From the NCBI RefSeq assembly GCF_052857255.1, contig NC_135500.1, positions 44,890,772-44,954,771 on the forward strand: 64,000 bases of DNA, written 5' to 3'. The translations under genes and the position numbers were made by a program. The notes below the pieces were generated by a model. That model did not search any database, was not told the origin of the DNA, and saw only the letters and a list, made by a program, of their open reading frames with translations. The DNA comes from Amblyomma americanum (taxonomy: Eukaryota; Arthropoda; Arachnida; Ixodida; Ixodidae). This document shows, piece after piece, positions 62,575 through 64,000 of this stretch (the stretch's first letter is position 1; the number at the start of each line of letters is the position of its first letter).

Positions 62575-64000
62575 AAGAGAAAAAATTTTGACGCGTATCA
62601 CCCGGACACTTGTAAAACCGATGTGTTCAGATCTAGCTCGTTTTGGTATAAAACAGCTTGTTTCTTTGTATTAGCCACGAATACATGCTTTTCGCGCAGG
62701 TATGAAAGAAAAAGTTTTGACGCCTATCACACGGACACTTGCAAAACCGATGCTTAGATCTAGCTCGATTCGGTATCAAACAGCTTGTCTCGTTTTAAGC
62801 AAGAATACATGCTTTTCGCGAAGTTATGAGAGAAAAAATTTTGACGCGTATCACACGGACACTTGTAAAACCGATGTGTTCATATCTAGCTCGTTTTGGT
62901 CTAAAAAAGCTTGTTTCGTTGTATTAAGCACGAATACAAGCTTTTCGCGCAGTTATAAGAGAAAACGTTTGACGCGTATCACACGGGCACTTGTAAAACC
63001 GATGTGTTCAGATCTAGCTTGTTTTGGTATAAAACAGCTTGTTTCTTTGTATTAGGCACGAATACATGCTTTTCGCGCTGGTATGAAAGAAAACGTTTTG
63101 ACGCCTATCACACAGACACTTGCAAAACCGATGTTTAGATCTAGCTCCTTTCGGTATAAAACAGCTTGTCTCGTTTTAAGCAAGAATACATGCTTTTCGC
63201 GAAGTTATGAGAGAAAAAATTTTGACGCGTATCACACGGACACTTGTAAAACCGATGTGTTCAGATCTAGCTCGTTTTGGTATAAAACAGCTTGTTTCTT
63301 TGTATTAGCCACGAATACATGCTTTTCGCGCAGTTCATAACTTCAGAAAAAGTTTTCACGCGTAACACACGGACAATTATAAAATCGAGGTGTTCAGATC
63401 TAGCTCGTTTTGGTATAAAACAGCTTATTTCGTTGTTTTAAGCACGAATACACGCTTTTCGCGAAGTTATGAGAGAAAAAGATTTGACGCGTATCACACG
63501 GACACTTGTAAAACCGATGTGGTCAGATCTAGCTCGTTTTGGTCTAAAACAGCTAGTTTCGTTGTATTAGGCACGAATACATGCTTTTCGCGAACTTATG
63601 AGAGAAAAAGTTTTGACGCGTATCACACAGACACTTCTAAAACCAATGTGTTCAAAATTAGCTCGTTTCGGTCTAAAACAGATTGTTTCGTTGCTTTAAG
63701 AACGATTACATGCTCTTCGCGCAGTTATGAGAGAAAAAGTTTTGACGCCTATCACACGGACACTTGTAAAACCGATGTGTTCAAATATAACTCGTCTCGG
63801 TCTAAAACAGCTTGTTTCGTTGTATTAAGCACGAATACATGTTTTCGCGTAGTTATAAGAGAAAAAGTTTTGACACTTGTAAAACCGATTTGTTCAGATT
63901 TAGCTCGTCTCGGTCTAAAACAGCTTGTCTCGTCGTATTAAGCACGAATACATGCTTTTCGCGCAGTTCATAACTTCAGAAACAGTTTTCACGCGTATCA
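62575..64000. repeat. Copy of 57089-58514, running off the window
   Basis: A constant offset of 5486 bp holds to the last base. Shared private changes include GATGCTTAGATC with GATTCGGTATCAAAC, GCGCTGGTATG, CAGATTGTTTCG and TACATGCTCTTCGCG. The right limit lies outside the window. Confidence 0.9.

Larger units (their letters stand above)
1..64000. repeat. 129 bp tandem satellite array filling the window
   Basis: Landmark strings such as TAAAACAGCTTG, ACATGCTTTTCGCG and GACGCGTATCACACGGACAC recur about every 129 bp from the first to the last base. Monomer starts in the first 260 bases fall at 1, 130 and 259. Divergence between monomer types is modest and consists of shared substitutions and small length changes (113, 121, 124, 128, 129 and 133 bp forms). 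No stretch over 300 bp departs from this pattern, so there is no room for an embedded gene or transposon. Many monomers contain MluI (ACGCGT), BglII (AGATCT) or NruI (TCGCGA) sites. Tandem arrays of this kind are typical of eukaryotic centromeres, pericentromeres and other heterochromatin; which one applies here is inference. Confidence 0.98.

Noticed and set aside
1..64000. Cys/His spacing in the 43-residue translated repeat that loosely recalls a zinc-binding repeat
   Set aside because: Spacing does not match a known zinc finger, and fixed out-of-frame monomers break it throughout the array.
1..64000. CRISPR array
   Set aside because: The repeated unit is 129 bp without distinct short repeats and unique spacers, and there are no cas-like genes.
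1..64000. Transposon, LTR, rRNA, tRNA or telomeric repeats inside the array
   Set aside because: No interruption longer than a few bases, no poly-A tails, target duplications, tRNA-like folds or short telomere repeats were seen.
1..64000. Bacterial-type promoter or ribosome-binding signals before ATG codons (for example GCAGGTATGAAAG)
   Set aside because: This string is the tail of j, l and v monomers and recurs without any gene behind it; the array is of eukaryotic type.

Overview
The whole 64 kb is one uninterrupted tandem satellite DNA array. I found no unique sequence, no convincing gene, no RNA gene and no recognisable transposable element; both window edges lie inside the array. The basic monomer is 129 bp (about 40% G+C, 52 of 129 bases in the consensus I built by eye), with sequenced variants of 113 to 133 bp. 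Such an array indicates a eukaryotic nuclear genome, most likely a centromeric, pericentromeric or other heterochromatic block. The species cannot be named from this sequence. A flowering plant or an invertebrate would fit, but that is a weak guess.

Because 129 = 3 x 43, one forward frame stays open through most monomers and gives long, repetitive open frames (up to 446 codons at 47890-49230). These are by-products of the period. They are broken wherever a monomer type carries a fixed 1, 4, 5 or 8 base length change, so I annotate no CDS.

The monomers fall into more than 20 recurring types, which I letter a to w (letters are mine). They are arranged in higher-order repeats (HORs). The parent order appears to be u-v-w-a-b-c-d-e-f-g-h-i-j-k-l-m-n-o-p-q-r-s-t, from which shorter units were cut by deletion and by fusion of half monomers. 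Layout: 1-5767, an older, more diverged zone with two related blocks 3.6-4.0 kb apart; 5768-10645, a tandem 11-mer of about 1410 bp (types j to t); 10150-20081, a 4966 bp tandem duplication whose second copy is peppered with single-base indels and looks like unpolished or falsely duplicated assembly; 20082-35342, 18-mer (2294 bp) and related units, with a 3.4 kb segment repeated 7258 bp apart; 35343-48145, a very homogeneous compound array of 13-mer (1648 bp) and 26-mer (3311 bp) units, probably the most recent expansion; 48146-51680, a mosaic with a diverged block that resembles the left zone; 51680-64000, units with periods of 3199, 2421 and 5486 bp that share their own private variants.

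What is notable is the recombination history readable from private variants, a likely assembly problem at 15.1-20.4 kb, unusual retention of CpG, and two monomer classes that each carry a minus-strand 8-of-9 match to the CENP-B box core, lacking different bases. All identities were judged by eye without alignment software; unit boundaries are accurate to roughly 10-30 bp.
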